64,000 bases of DNA, taken from the NCBI RefSeq assembly GCF_000283155.1, contig NW_004454283.1, positions 1,348,785 through 1,412,784 on the forward strand, read 5' to 3'. The notes below the pieces were generated by a model that worked only from the letters and a program-made list of their open reading frames with translations, ran no database searches and was not told the origin of the DNA. How positions within the stretch are numbered: position 1 is the stretch's first letter; every line of letters begins with the position of its first letter. A program made the translations under genes and the position numbers. Shown piece by piece: positions 22,346 to 33,639 of the stretch. Source of the DNA: Ceratotherium simum simum. Lineage: Eukaryota > Chordata > Mammalia > Perissodactyla > Rhinocerotidae.

Positions 22346-23299
22346 AACACCAATACACTCATAGAAGCCTAGACAACTTACATAAGCTGAGGTGCTCCCA
22401 GAACGCTGCCCTCCTCCTCTCCCTGCTGACCGCAGGGTGTAGTGGAAGGTTCCAGAACCCCCCTCAGAATGACCAGGGCTCTCCTGGCCACCTGAGTGCC
22501 CTTCCCTGAGCCGGCCCATGTCGTCCTCATTTTTTCGCCCTCTGTCTCCACCACAGAAAGCTGAATGAGGTGTGTTTTCTGAGTGGGAATGCCGTTGGCG
22601 GAGCCTTGTTTTAGTCTGGCACCAGTTGGCGCACAGAGCCAGCTCTCCACAGGGCTCCTGACTTCCGGCGAAGCCAGGCGCCATGAAGACGCAGGCCTCT
22701 GGTCCCGCTACAGCCGCCCTGCCCCCATCCTTGGGCTTTCAGGGGGGCTGCCCAGGCGGCAGCCCTCAGGTCTTTAGGGCTGCAACAAGGAATCCCTCTG
22801 GCTTATTTCCTTCCCGTGTGGGACTTTCACGTCCAGGTGCCTCCACCTGCTCACACATGATGTGGGAGAATCCCAGCCTTTCTCCCTGGATGGGTGTCCA
22901 GTCTCCAACCAGCTCAGGCCCCTGGAACTTCAAGGAGGCCAACCTCTGGGTAATTTATCCCAGTGTAAAATTCCCTCCCCGTCACACACCCAGTCCCTGA
23001 ACTCAGTAGTCTGGCATCAGACAACTCCCTCTAGCCCAGAGCTCATACCTGTACTGCATCCCCCAGCTTGGACTCGAGCAGCAGGCCTGCCCCCTGCCCT
23101 CCCTGCAAAGCTTGCCATTGACTCTTTGGGGTTAATGAAGCCCCCAGGCATGTCCCCACCAGTATTCAAGGATGGGGGTTCTGGTGAAGATCCAAAAAGA
23201 GTCCCCAAGAGTTCTGATGGAGACAAGCCCTGGGTCCATGAAGTCCTGGGGTCACCACCGCTAGGAAGAGGGAAGGAAGACATGTAGAAGTCAAAGGGG
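22346..23299. other. GC-rich intergenic sequence, nothing recognised
   Basis: Contains a 141-codon open frame without recognisable domains; no exon supported. Confidence 0.4.
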
Positions 23300-23450
23300 C
23301 AATTTGCTCTCTGGCTTCCAGGCCTTTGCACATGCTCTACTTGGAATGCCTTTCCCATCCCTACCACATCTGGCCTATCTGGCCTTCTAGAATCCACTTA
23401 GGACTTTTCTCTAGAAAACCTCCCTCATCTCTCCCCGACTGGCTGAGAGG
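23300..23450 (+). repeat. L2-like fragment
   Basis: CCAGGCCTTTGCACATGCTCTACTTGGAATGCC and the following CTCC...TAGAAAACCTCCCTCATC match the L2-associated series. Confidence 0.6.
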
Positions 23451-23904
23451 CCTCATGTCCACCTCTTGTTGATCACATGGAGCCTCAACATTTTGTTCTG
23501 AATAATGATGCCCTTCTGAGTCTCCCCGGATTAGGTGAGAGATCCAAGGAAGAGAAAGCTCATATTGTTTATGAGCTCGTCTATTACCTTACACCAAGTG
23601 GCTGGGTGGATTTTCACCAGATTCAGAGGGTGGATTTAGGAAGGCCCGAGTTAAAATAGAGGCTACAAGACTCATCCAGGGCTCATTCAGTTGGGCCCTG
23701 GGAGAAACCCCTGTGGCAGCCGAATCTGAGCCCTGGTGACTGCTCATCCCGACAGTGGCGCTTTCTTGGCAGGGCCTGGGGGGCTGATCAGAGATGCTGG
23801 TTTGAAGGTGAAATGGAGTCGCCTTTCACCTAGGCGACTGTATGTCCATGACCCCCTGGGGCCAGGGCCCAGGTTCATTCATCTCTGTAGTGATAGAACC
23901 CGGC

Positions 23905-23972
23905 CACTCCAGGATACCACACAGGGCTCTTAGCAAGCACTTATCGGGTCCTAAAGACTCAATAAATGTTAC
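23905..23972 (+). repeat. MIR 3' end fragment
   Basis: CAGGGCTCTTAGCAAGCACTTATCGG...ACTCAATAAATGTTA resembles the MIR 3' end. Confidence 0.5.
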
Positions 23973-23975
23973 ACA

Positions 23976-24282
23976 GGGGCCGGCCCCGTGGCTTAGTGGT
24001 TAAGTGTGCGCTCCACTACTGGCAGCCCAGGTTCGGATCCCAGGCGCACCGACACACCACTTCTCCGGCCATGCTGAGGCCGCGTCGCACATACAGCAAC
24101 TAGCAGGATGTGCAACTATGACATACAACTATCTACTGGGGCTTTGGGGAGAAAAAGGGAAACAAATAAAGGAGGAGGATTGGCAATAGATGTTAGCTCA
24201 GGGCCGGTCTTCCTCAGCAAAAAGAGGAGGATTGGCATGGATGTTAGCTCAGGGCTGATCTTCCTCACACACACAAAAAAAA
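23976..24282 (+). mobile_element. ERE SINE, long composite form
   Basis: GGGGCCGGCCCCGTGGCTTAGTGG head, B box GGTTCGGATCCC, ACTGGGGCTTTGGGG middle, then two 3' body units (GTTAGCTCAGGGC ... TCTTCCTCA) and a CA/A tail. Confidence 0.95.
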
Positions 24283-24284
24283 GT

Positions 24285-25905
24285 TATATATTCTTCCTGT
24301 TATTGTTGCTCTGTGAGACCTGTGGGGACAGGGGGATCTGTGGGTCTTTGGGTCTATCCGTGTTCAGCACCCTTTTCCTCTTCTCCCTACTTCCTGTGTG
24401 TTCAGACCCCCGCTCTGCCTGAGCACCTGCTGTGTGCAGGTTCTGGGCTGGGAGGGGAGGACAGGAGGGGCTCATCTCTGGGACCTGGTCTCATGGGGAT
24501 GGGCAGGAGGAGGAGTGAGGGCCTGGCTGCCCGGGAGGACTGGCCCTGCTCTGTCTCCTGGTCCAGTTAGGGACTGCAGTGAAGGCTCTTTTCTGAAGAG
24601 TATCTCAGACTCAGCCTGTGAAAGCTGAACTCAGAATCCTCCCCAGTACCTGCTGCTCCTCCGTCATCCCAGGGCTGTGTATGCCAGGTCCAGTGTCAAC
24701 TTTGGGCCTCCCCACCACCCCCATGTCCAATCCAACAGCTGGTCTCCTTGAATCTCCTCCAAAAGCATAGCTGACATTTGTCTCTCATTTCCATCCAGCA
24801 AGCATGATGAATATAATGTAAATATTAATATTATAACATAAAAGGAAGAGATAAAGTCATTATTATTTGTCAATGATACGGCAGAGCAGCTAACTGTCTC
24901 CTAACATGTCTTCTCTCCTTCTTTCATGGTCCTCAGATCTTGCATTTGTGGCTGGGCAAATGGCCACCTAGGGGAGCGGCCAGACTTTCCGCCCGCCTCG
25001 CAGCGGGTGTGGCTGCATAGGGCTAGCACAATGACCTAAGCAGATTCATCCAGTGGCAGCTTCCAAGGACCTTCCTTAAAGACATGCCCCTTTACTTCCT
25101 CCTCCATCCTGCAGTCTGGAACACGCTTGATGGCTGGAGCTGCCCACCGTGGACCCGTGGACTACGAAGACCAGGGCCCTGCCCCGGTGAGGGTGACAGG
25201 TGAGCTGGAGGGGCGTGGTGAGGTGTGGAGAGCACCGCTATGCGCTTACTCTCACCTTGTGTCTGTCTAGGCGCCGCCTGCTCCAGTCCTGATCCAGAGA
25301 ATCAGGTGAAAAGCTACTTATAATTAATTGAAGGTCCTTGGTTAAGTGGCTGAACACATTAGAAATAATCAAAATCAATAGCTTTCCTATAGAAGATAGA
25401 TCGCCAGTTAGATGCTATCTTTGAAGACCACATTTACATTTGCTGTAGAAAATATAATGTGAAAATGGTACAGATCATTACGAGTGACTTCAGAGGCCGT
25501 GGAGCCGCTTCTCGTTCTGCATGATGGGCTGAGAACTTGTCGCCCTTTCCCTTTGCCCACTAAATCCACAAACTGATTTAAAATAGGTATGAAAATGACC
25601 ACTCCAAAACAAGAACACTTGGTGAGCCAGAAAACGTGCTGATTCCCTGAAAGCAAGACAAAGACTGCATCAGGCTGAAGACGGAAGCAGCCTGCAGGTG
25701 GGTGTGGCCTGAACATCGCGTGATGAAGACGTGCTCACTCGCGGAGAGCCGTCACCACAGAGGGAAACAGCAGACTGAACTAACGTGAGAACTTGACCTG
25801 AAGGGCCCGATTTAGCAGAACAATCAGAACAGGTATTATTTTATGATATTGGAAAATGAATATCCTCAGAGGTAAGGAAGGATAAGCACTGTAAAAATAA
25901 GAATT
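24285..25905. other. Mixed intergenic sequence; unassigned repeat at about 24900-25200
   Basis: 24900-25200 (CTGGGCAAATGGCCACCTAG, CAGCGGGTGTGGCTGCATAG, CCTGCAGTCTGGAACACGCTTGATGGCTGGAGC) resembles a dispersed mammalian repeat that I cannot name. The rest shows nothing recognisable. Confidence 0.45.
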
Positions 25906-25908
25906 ATC

Positions 25909-26114
25909 GGGGCTGGCCCGGTGGCATAGTGGTTAAGTTCCTGGGTTCTGCTTCAGCAGCAAACCAGCCCAGGGTTTGCAGGTCCACATCCCAGGTGCGG
26001 ATCTACGTACCGCTCATCAAGCCACGCTGTGGAGGTGTCCCATGTACAAAATAGAGAAAGATGGTCACAGATGTTAGCTCAGGGCTAATCTTCCTCACAC
26101 ACACACACACAAAA
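25909..26114 (+). mobile_element. ERE SINE
   Basis: GGGGCTGGCCCGGTGGCATAGTGG head, CATCCCAGGTGCGGATC body, one 3' body unit and a (CA)n tail. The flanks GAATTATC / AAATTACC hint at a diverged TSD. Confidence 0.93.
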
Positions 26115-26195
26115 ATTACCAGTTATGAAAAAGAACTAATTAGGGATTTTGGAAATAAAAAAATATGGTTACTGAAAAAAGAAAGGGTTCACCCA
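26115..26195 (+). repeat. L1/HAL1-like fragment
   Basis: GAAAAAGAACTAATTAGGGATTTTGGAAATAAAAAAATATGG resembles an L1 ORF1-region segment. Confidence 0.5.
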
Positions 26196-27815
26196 TGGGC
26201 CGCACAGCAGAGTAGAGGGCACTGGAGAGCAAATCCATCCGTGGCAGCAGGACAGACGCCAGGGTCCTCGGAAAGGCCCGTGCTGCGCTCCAGTCTCATG
26301 CCCGGTCAACAGCATCCATCTTCTGCTTCTGGTTTGAGCTCTGGACTGGTCAGGGGGCTTGCTGGCGTACAGCAGAAGCCAGCTCCGGCAGACTTAAGCA
26401 GGAGAGGAACTTCGTGAAGTTCCTGGAGTATGGGGCGGCCAGGCATGGGAAGCAGCCGGGCCCCAGTCTGTGCCTCCAGGAGATCCAGCCAGGACGGGTC
26501 CTCCTCCCTTTCTCGTTCTCATGGGAAAGTGGTCCTCCTCCAAGCAAAGCTTCTCCTGCTCTCTTCCCTCTCGCTATTAGGATGTGGAATGAGTGAATAA
26601 CTCCTTCCCTCTCCTGCCTGCTCCTGTTGGCTTCTTCCCAGCAGTAGAAACACTCCCCAGGCCTTTCCTTGGGAAAACCATCCAGCCTCCAGCCTCTCCT
26701 TAACCTCCAGGCATTACTCTCCTGCTCGCAGCCAGCAGCTTGAAAGCATCACTTGGTGTCTCTCTGGAGAGTCCTCCCCCCTCAGCCTGCCCCATCCCCG
26801 CCCTCTAGAGGTGACTTCCTTGGCTAGACTGGAGCCAGGGACTGAGGGCTGCTGGGATCCAGACTCGCCTGCTTTGTCACTCCTGGGGATCCGCACCCAG
26901 GGAGACAACCCCCGCATGTGCCCCCCACAGAATCCACTTGTACAGAAGCTCCACACTCCTGCTCGTCCTACCGAATACAGCATCTTGAACACAGAAGAGG
27001 AAACGCTGGGGCAAACGGTTTGCAAGTTTTGTTTGATAGATCTGGCTTCCCCAAAGCTTGTAGCGACTCATGTCCACTGAATGTGCATATATCCACACAT
27101 GTTTTTGGACTTTGCACACCTAATCGGCAAAAACGTTAGACCAACCCTCTTTCCATTTGATTTTTACAATTATTGGTGAGGTGGAACATGTTGTCATTTG
27201 TCTAGGGATTATGTTTTTCTGTTATTTGGTGCACACAAGTTGAGGATATCTTTTCAGTGAACTGTTCCTTTTCTTAACATGTACTGACCCTCACTAACCC
27301 TCATTCTATTCTGTTGGCCTAAAGTCTGTTTTGATTGACATGAAGATAGTTATACATCGGATCAGATTCCAGGAGTGGGACTCAGGCCTCACAGTTCTTA
27401 CGGCTCCCCGGTGACTTCAGCATGCAGCAGGAGGTCGCTGGGCGGCGGCCCCCCAGGCCCAGCTGAGCACTTGCGTTGTGAGTCTTCTGATGAACGTGCA
27501 TCAGCCCGAGGGCCCTTCCCTCTTCCACTCCACCTTCTCTCCCACACCATTTCCAGCCCCCAGTGTTGTCCCTCCTCTCTCCCTTCCTCTGTTACGAGTT
27601 CTGTCTCCACACTAGGATGGACTTTCTCCATGCATGTAGCCCCTGCCTATCTACACATCACTTCTTATCTTTGCTTTTCCACTCCTCCCATCACACAAGG
27701 ACCTTCATATTATTGATAAATAGCAGTCTTCATTGGGCACGTGTCTTGACATGAGTACAGCCATGTTTGGCCGCTCCATTGACCTACAGCCACCAGCACA
27801 AACAGAAATACCAAA
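26196..27815. other. Intergenic sequence, nothing recognised with confidence
   Basis: Only short open frames. A faint L1-like trace is possible at 27150-27330. Confidence 0.4.
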
Positions 27816-27819
27816 CTGC

Positions 27820-28530
27820 TTTCTGTGTGGTGGGAACTGGCCCTTCCCCCACAGAGAGAGTTGCAAGTTGTAACATTTCAAGGCTCTTGGAGCGTCGTAG
27901 CACGGGATGGACTGGCCATCTGTGCCGGGCTGGGACGATAACCAAAGAGAACAATGCACGTACACAACTACTGGGCTGGGACGTTAGCCAGGGGGCTCAG
28001 TGCACGTACGCCACTGATAACCATTTTGTGCATGGAAACACTAAATGCTTGCTCTGCAAACTCTGTAATTGCTTACTCTGAAAATTACTGATGGTATAAA
28101 AACTGCTGGAAACTGAGACCCGGTGAGAGTTCCACCTGTGAGGGACACCTTGCCCAGGACGGGCTCCTGGCCCAGCCGCGTCAATTGACAGGGCTCTCCC
28201 GGCAGTGGGGCGTGGATGTTGTGAGTAACTGATTTGATGTGAAATAATTGATTTGATATGAAGTAATTGATTTGATGTGTTCTCTTTTCGGTCAACCTGG
28301 TGTTTCTCTTTCCGGTTGATTTGTGTCATTTTCTCTTCAGCCGATGTGGGTGTTTTCCCTTTCCAGTCGGGCTGATGTTTTTTCCCTTCTAATACTTGAC
28401 CTATCTAGATCTGTTTGCAGACTATTGCCTTTACTATCCTCTATATAATAAAATATACCTTCAGTCCATTTGTTTGGAGTGGAAAGTGTCTTTTACGTCT
28501 CCGATCGAATCCCCGAACCTCTCATAACAG
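27820..28530 (+). repeat. Probable solo ERV LTR
   Basis: The organisation is LTR-like: a U3-like part with a 46 bp tandem duplication (27927/27973), a GGTATAAAAACTG TATA box at about 28093, GGTGAGAGTTCCACC downstream, an AATAAA-type signal in TATATAATAAAATATACC (~28445), and an end near CTCTCATAACA. It also carries a 19 bp tandem at 28226-28279. Ends and TSD are not certain, and no viral genes are adjacent. Confidence 0.6.
28226..28279. repeat. 19 bp tandem repeat (2.8 copies)
   Basis: Units TAACTGATTTGATGTGAAA, TAATTGATTTGATATGAAG and a partial TAATTGATTTGATGTG follow without spacing. Confidence 0.9.
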
Positions 28531-28534
28531 CACG

Positions 28535-28655
28535 TGCTCTGGGCTGAGCATTCTGAAAGCCTCACTCACGCCCCTCTCATCTTCAGAGGTAGAGAGGGTC
28601 CCTCTTTTATAGATAAGGAAATTGAGACCCTGAAAGGTAAGTTGTTCAAAGCCCC
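28535..28655 (-). repeat. MIR fragment
   Basis: GAGCATTCTGAAAGCCTCACTC and TTTTATAGATAAGGAAATTGAGACCCTGAAAGG follow the reverse MIR series. Confidence 0.65.
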
Positions 28656-28795
28656 TCCCCAGCCTCTCGAGGGAGTGCCGCCTCTGAGTTAGGCTCCAGC
28701 CCCTCCAGATCTGGTGGGGTCCTCCCAGCCTGTTCACCATGAACATCTCCAGAGGGGAGACCCAGGCAGCGAGACAAAGGAACGAACTCCGGGTG

Positions 28796-29154
28796 TGTGG
28801 TATTAGTCTGCTCCGGCTGCACAACAAAATACCACAGACGTTTATTCTCTCACAGGTCTGGAGGCCGGAAGTCCCAGAGCGAGGGGCCAACATGGTGGAG
28901 TTCTGGTGAGAGCTCTCCCTGTGGGTTGCAGACAACCGGCGCCTTCCTGCTGCGTCCTCACGTGCCCTCTTCCTTGTGCACACGTGGAGAGAGAGCAGGG
29001 CTCTCTGATGTCCCGTCTTGTCAGGAGCAGGGCCCCACCCTGATGACCCCATGAGGCCTTGATTACTTCCTCAGAGGCCTCGTATCCAAATGCCCGCTGG
29101 GGGTTAGGGCTTCCACATATGAACTTAGGGGACGTGGACAAGCAGTCCATAGCA
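28796..29154 (+). repeat. MLT1-type LTR (ERVL-MaLR)
   Basis: TGGTATTAGTCTGCTCCGGCTGC, GGTCTGGAGGCCGGAAGTCC, GGGGTTAGGGCTTCCACATATGAAC and CAGTCCATAGCA are the ordered landmarks of an MLT1 LTR from start to end. Confidence 0.88.
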
Positions 29155-31210
29155 GCGTGGGCGCACGCTGTGTGTCTCAGAGCAGGAAGGCCTGTCTGGC
29201 ACTTCTCTGTCACCCCTGGTGTGGCGCGTGAGCCCGCCCTCCCAGGTGCTGAGGAAGTTCCGGGTTCCTGGGACAGGCGGGAAGTTTCAGGGCCTGTGGC
29301 ACTCGCCACACGCAGCTCCAGTGTTGGGTCAGTGAGCCCGGTGCCCCCGCCCAGGGCCAGGCTGGCCAGGGCAGGCAGGGCGTCATCACCTGCTGGGTGT
29401 GGTGGCCTAACAGCCGTTTGACATCTGGGAGCTCTGGCTGTCCACCTGCACTAGGTCTGCCTGGGTGTCCCTGCCTACCTTCCAGGTCGGCGATGACCTG
29501 CTTCTGGCCATGGCCCTCTTCCTCCCCCTGCCCAGGTGTGATGACCTCAAAGCCCTGACCCCCCTCAGGCCTGATCAGGCTCCAGGTGGCCATGCCTCTC
29601 CAGCCAGCACACCTGGCCCTGAGCCCTCTCCCCTGCCTAGATGGTGGCCCACCCGGCCCTGCTCCGACAGCCAGCTCCCAGACACAACTGCGCACTGCTG
29701 GCTGGCCGGGCATCTGCCAGGTGCTCTGCCTGTCTGAGCCCCGATCTCTCCAGGAAAATGGGGAACAGCTGCATCAGCCCCACAGAACTGAGCCACGGGC
29801 TCTGAGTTGTGCCTGCAGGGTGCTCGGGGCTATGAGTGCCAGCTCTTCCCCTCGTTATCCAGCGGCTCTGATCTCCGGTCTCACCTCTCCTCCGGGTGGA
29901 GGGACCCCCGGGGCCCCAGGGTTCTGATTCGCAGCAGCAGCGGCAGCAAAGGCAGCACGGCCTGCCGAGGAAGCCGGGAACGGGCTCTGCCAGGGGAAGC
30001 TAACAACTCCGGCCAGGCAATTATTTTTAATGAGTCCAACTCTCCTGCAGGCTATGAGGCCTGGGCGGGGGTCCTGCAGCCGCAGGAAAGGGGGACCACT
30101 AGGGACTCCGGAGAAGGGGCCGGCACCCGTGGGCCTGCACTCACTGCCGCCTCTCCTCTCCGGGCGTTTCAAGAGGAAACTTCACATGGCCGTTGTTCAC
30201 AGAAGAGCAGTGTCCACCGCCACGGGTGAGGGGCCCACAAACAACGCAAGTATCATGACAAAGCCAAGTTCCGGGCTCCGGCACCCGGGCGTGTGTGGCT
30301 CGGGGGCCAGCAGGCAGCACAGCTGACGTCCGCCCTCTCCCAAGCCCCCAGACCTTCGAGCTGGGCGAGGTCCAAGGCCCCTTCCTCTGATTTGTCCTGA
30401 GATTTCCACTCTCTCCCTTGTAAAGGGTGACTCACAAGTGTTAGGAAGGCGGTAGACACGGCAGCGGCCCCCTGAGCCCTTCTCCCGGAGGTGAGGAGAA
30501 ACCACCCCCTTCCACAGAGAGTCACTGTCACTCAGAGCAGAAGCCACGAGCCTCCTCTCTCTGCCTGGTCTCCCCAGGGGCTTGCAACCCACAGGGATGA
30601 GACAAGGCGATGTGTGTGTTGAGGGGCCCAGGAAGTGATAATTCTGGCCGGGAATTGGGCAGGGCTTGGAAGGTGTCAGAGGTGGGCTTCAAAAAATGGA
30701 GAGGATTTCCAAGCTAGGGGCCAGGAAGCATCTCTCGGGAGGGAACCATGTAAGTGAAGGTGTCAGGGGTAGGAAAGCTGAGGCCCTCCTCGGAGCCTGG
30801 AGGGGCTCTCGGCCCTGGAAGGCTGCATTTGGTGGGGGGAGGGGGGAGGGCTGCAGCTCTGCAGGAAGTGCAGCCACACCTGGAAGGGCCCTACTGATGG
30901 AGCCGGAACAGAGTGAGCTGTGCTGCTGCGCCTGGAGAGGTCATGGTGGCTGCTGTGGGTGGGGGTGCGAGGGCCAGGCGCACAGAGAGGAGGGGCAGCG
31001 GGGGGTGACTCTTGGGACCCCTTTTCCTCCCTGCAAGCCAGCTTCCCCTGGAGGTGCTTCCCATCACACTAGTCTCTCTTTCCCTTTGTCCTATGCTCCT
31101 TCCAGAACGTTTCTTCAGGCTGGGGCCACAGGGAAGAGTGTGCTGACCTGATAGCGCCGGGGAGAGGGTCTGGTTCTCCCAGGAAGTGGCTCAGCCTCCT
31201 GAGGGGAGCT
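29155..31210. other. GC-rich intergenic sequence, nothing recognised
   Basis: Several 100-170 codon open frames on both strands overlap one another. None shows a domain or splice-supported exon, and composition explains them. Confidence 0.45.
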
Positions 31211-31214
31211 GGCC

Positions 31215-31395
31215 ACCCACTCACCCCTGCCCCACATGGACCCTTGACCCAGACCCACAGTGACTCCTGAACCCAGACGCATACCCTAATTACACCCTGA
31301 CTTTGACCCCAGCCATACACTGGCCTCTGGCAGCCATGCTCTGACCCTTGACCCCAGCCCACACTGACCGTTTAACTGACCACACCAGCCCCTAA
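31215..31395. repeat. Degenerate TGACCC-type tandem tract
   Basis: Recurring GACCCTTGACCCAGACC, CCTGACTTTGACCCCAGCC and CTGACCCTTGACCCCAGCC with irregular spacing suggest a decayed minisatellite. Confidence 0.6.
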
Positions 31396-31731
31396 CACCA
31401 GGCAGGCCTTGATGGCCATCCCTGGCCCCGGACTGAACCATACCCCGGTTCAGGCAGCAACCCTTCTGCTCAGAGGCCCGGGGCAGGTTGAGGGCACTGG
31501 CAGGAGGAGCAGGGGCAGGCCATCAGGAGGCCGAGGCCCCGCCCCCTGTGCCCCCTGTCCAGGTGTCTGGGCCCCTGCACAGATGATGGAACCTTGCTCA
31601 CCACTGGGTTGCCAGGTGACCTTGGGCAGGCAGAATTCCGTTTCTGGAGTCCAGTTTGCTCAAGTGTAAAAACCAGAGTCTTGTGAATTCCAAAGAATCT
31701 TACGAGAAAACAAGTGCTAAGGGAGCTGCAC

Positions 31732-31844
31732 AGGAGGAAGATGGGCACGGATGTTAGCCCAGGGCCAGTCTTCCTCAGCAAAAAAAAGAGGAGGATTGGC
31801 ATCGGATGTTAGCTCAGGGCTGATCTTCCTCACAAAAAAAAAAC
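31732..31844 (+). mobile_element. 5'-truncated ERE SINE
   Basis: Only the 3' body is present (two GTTAGCYCAGGGC units and an A-tail). It is flanked by the direct repeat GGAGCTGCAC (31722-31731 and 31845-31854), showing that it inserted in truncated form. Confidence 0.92.
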
Positions 31845-31854
31845 GGAGCTGCAC

Positions 31855-31955
31855 GGTGGGGATCCAGTGAGATCATGCATCTAAGATGCTCAGCGCAGTG
31901 CCTAGTACATCATAAGTGCTCTATCAATGCTAGTTATTACTGTTAACATTAATAA
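31855..31955 (+). repeat. MIR fragment
   Basis: AGATGCTCAGCGCAGTGCCTAGTACATCATAAGTGCTCTATCAATGCTAGTTATTA matches the MIR 3' end. Confidence 0.75.
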
Positions 31956-32629
31956 CCCCCACCTGCCCACTTCACCGAGCGGATGGAGGATCAGACCAGC
32001 TGCACAGTGCAGGAAGGCGCTGCCCACCGGCCAGGAGGACATGAGAGGAAGCAGGAGAGTGGGGGCGGGGTGGGAGGAAGAGGTAATGTCCGTGTCTGGG
32101 AGACCGCACAGGGAGGAGGCAGATATGGGACCTGTGTAGGGAAGAGGACACTTACCTCCAGAGGGCCAGGGCCAGGTCCTGGATGGAGACGCAGTCAAGC
32201 TGCTCGTCCCCCAGCGTGGCGACCATCAGCCACCACAGCGGCTCTCCGAGCGGATCAGGGAGCCCGGGGATCGCTGGATTCGGTAACGTGCTCACGTGTG
32301 CGTGGCTAACCCAGGCCAGGTTTGTGCCCAGGTCTGCAGGGCCTTGAATGCCACGCCCATTCCATCACAATATTGGCAATTAGAAAGGGAGGTGGGAGGG
32401 GAGAAGGATAGTCCATGTGTTGGGAGAGGGACAGGGAACCCTGGCCCTGAGTAGGGGTCAGTGAGAGGTCTTTAACTGACTCCCAGGCCCCTCTCCAAGT
32501 CCCCCCATGGTCAGAGAGGCTGATGCCATTTCTGCTTTCCCACACTTGAGATTTCACCTGCCACAGAGGAAGCCACCTCCCCCTCCTCACCCCTGCTCCC
32601 CCTAGGTTGCTCCCTGCATCCCCCTGGCC
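31956..32629. other. Intergenic sequence, nothing recognised
   Basis: No supported feature. Confidence 0.4.
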
Positions 32630-32800
32630 TCAGTTTGGGCATCTGAAAAGAGGATAACCCCACTCAGCATTCCTGTGAGTGGAAGTAGCCAATATTTATG
32701 GATGCCAGACAGGATGCTTAGCCCTCCACACGCCTCTTCTGTCAGCCTTTTCCAAAGGGCAGAGCCACCACTTGTGGCACGTGAGATGGTAATACACAGG
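32630..32800 (+). repeat. MIR pieces (two, head to head)
   Basis: CCTCAGTTTGGGCATCTGAAAAGAGGATAA (plus) is followed by AGTAGCCAATATTTATGGATGCCAGACAGGATGC (minus type). Confidence 0.5.
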
Positions 32801-32804
32801 CAGA

Positions 32805-33320
32805 AGTCAGGGGTTAAATAACGGACCAGAGCTGTAAGGTCTTGGAAAGAGGCAGAGCCGGAGCGCTCCAGGCAGGGGAAGAAGGTGGGAAGTGAGGCTG
32901 GAGGAGCCGGCAGAGGCCAGCTCGTGGAGGTTCCTTCACAGTTACTTCAAGAACAGCAAGCATTTCCTTTGATGGGAAACCATCAAAGGCTTTTAAGCAG
33001 AGTAGCAATTTGATATTCTATATATTTTAGAGAGTATACTTCACCTAAAAGATGGGGAAGACTGGAAGAGGACACAGCAGCGGTGAAGAAGACAAATTGG
33101 AGGGCTGGAGCTGCAGTTGGGAGAGAGGAGATGGTAACCTGAGTTAGGAAACACTTGGTGGATGAGCAGTTGGAAGGGAGGGAAGTGGGCAGATCTAAGA
33201 TTTTCTTGGAGGTAGAATGTAATGGGTGTTGGTGACTAGAGAGAGGGAAAGGAAGGGATGATGTCAAGGTTCCCGGGTGGACGGGGGAGGCGTTGATGGA
33301 CGGAGAATGCTGCATGAGAA
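32805..33320 (+). repeat. Mid-repetitive mammalian repeat (L2-like family)
   Basis: GGAAACCATCAAAGGCTTTTAAGCAGAGTAGCAATTTGAT and a later GATGATGTCAAGGTTCCC segment match the family seen at 2.4, 50 and 55 kb. Confidence 0.55.
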
Positions 33321-33394
33321 AAAGCTTTGTGGGAATGATCACGTGTGCATCTTTGAACATGGCGAGCGAAGAGCTCCTGTGTGACGTCCTAGGC

Positions 33395-33595
33395 TCTTGC
33401 ATGGCCAGCTCGCTCTGGGGCCTGATGTCTGGGGGGTCTTGCGTGGCCAGCTCGCTCTGGGGCCTGATGTCCCAGGGGTCTTGCGTGGCCAGCTCGCTCT
33501 GGGGCCTGATGTCCGGGGCTCTTGCGTGGCCAGCTTGCTCTGGGGCCTGATGTCCCGGGGGGTCTTGCGTGGCCAGCTGGCTCTGGGGCCGGGGG
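33395..33595. repeat. 42 bp minisatellite, ~4.8 copies
   Basis: Units begin TCTTGCRTGGCCAGC at 33395, 33437, 33479, 33520 and 33563 (partial), with lengths 42, 42, 41 and 43. Each ends in GGGGCCTGATGTC plus a variable G/C run. Units differ by single bases, indicating recent homogenisation. Confidence 0.95.
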
Positions 33596-33639
33596 AGAGC
33601 TGGGATGAAAGTGGCTGAGGAGTTGTCCTTGTTGAAGAT

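Noticed and set aside
21175..22347. 390-codon frame through the N gap
   Set aside because: Most of it is undetermined bases; the real part is CT-rich low-complexity sequence.
23477..23659. 60-codon frame starting MEPQHFVLNNDALLSL
   Set aside because: Looks protein-like at first, but is short and isolated, with no recognised family or flanking exon signals.
33395..33595. Regularly spaced repeats, CRISPR-like
   Set aside because: Units are contiguous with no unique spacers in a vertebrate genome: a minisatellite.
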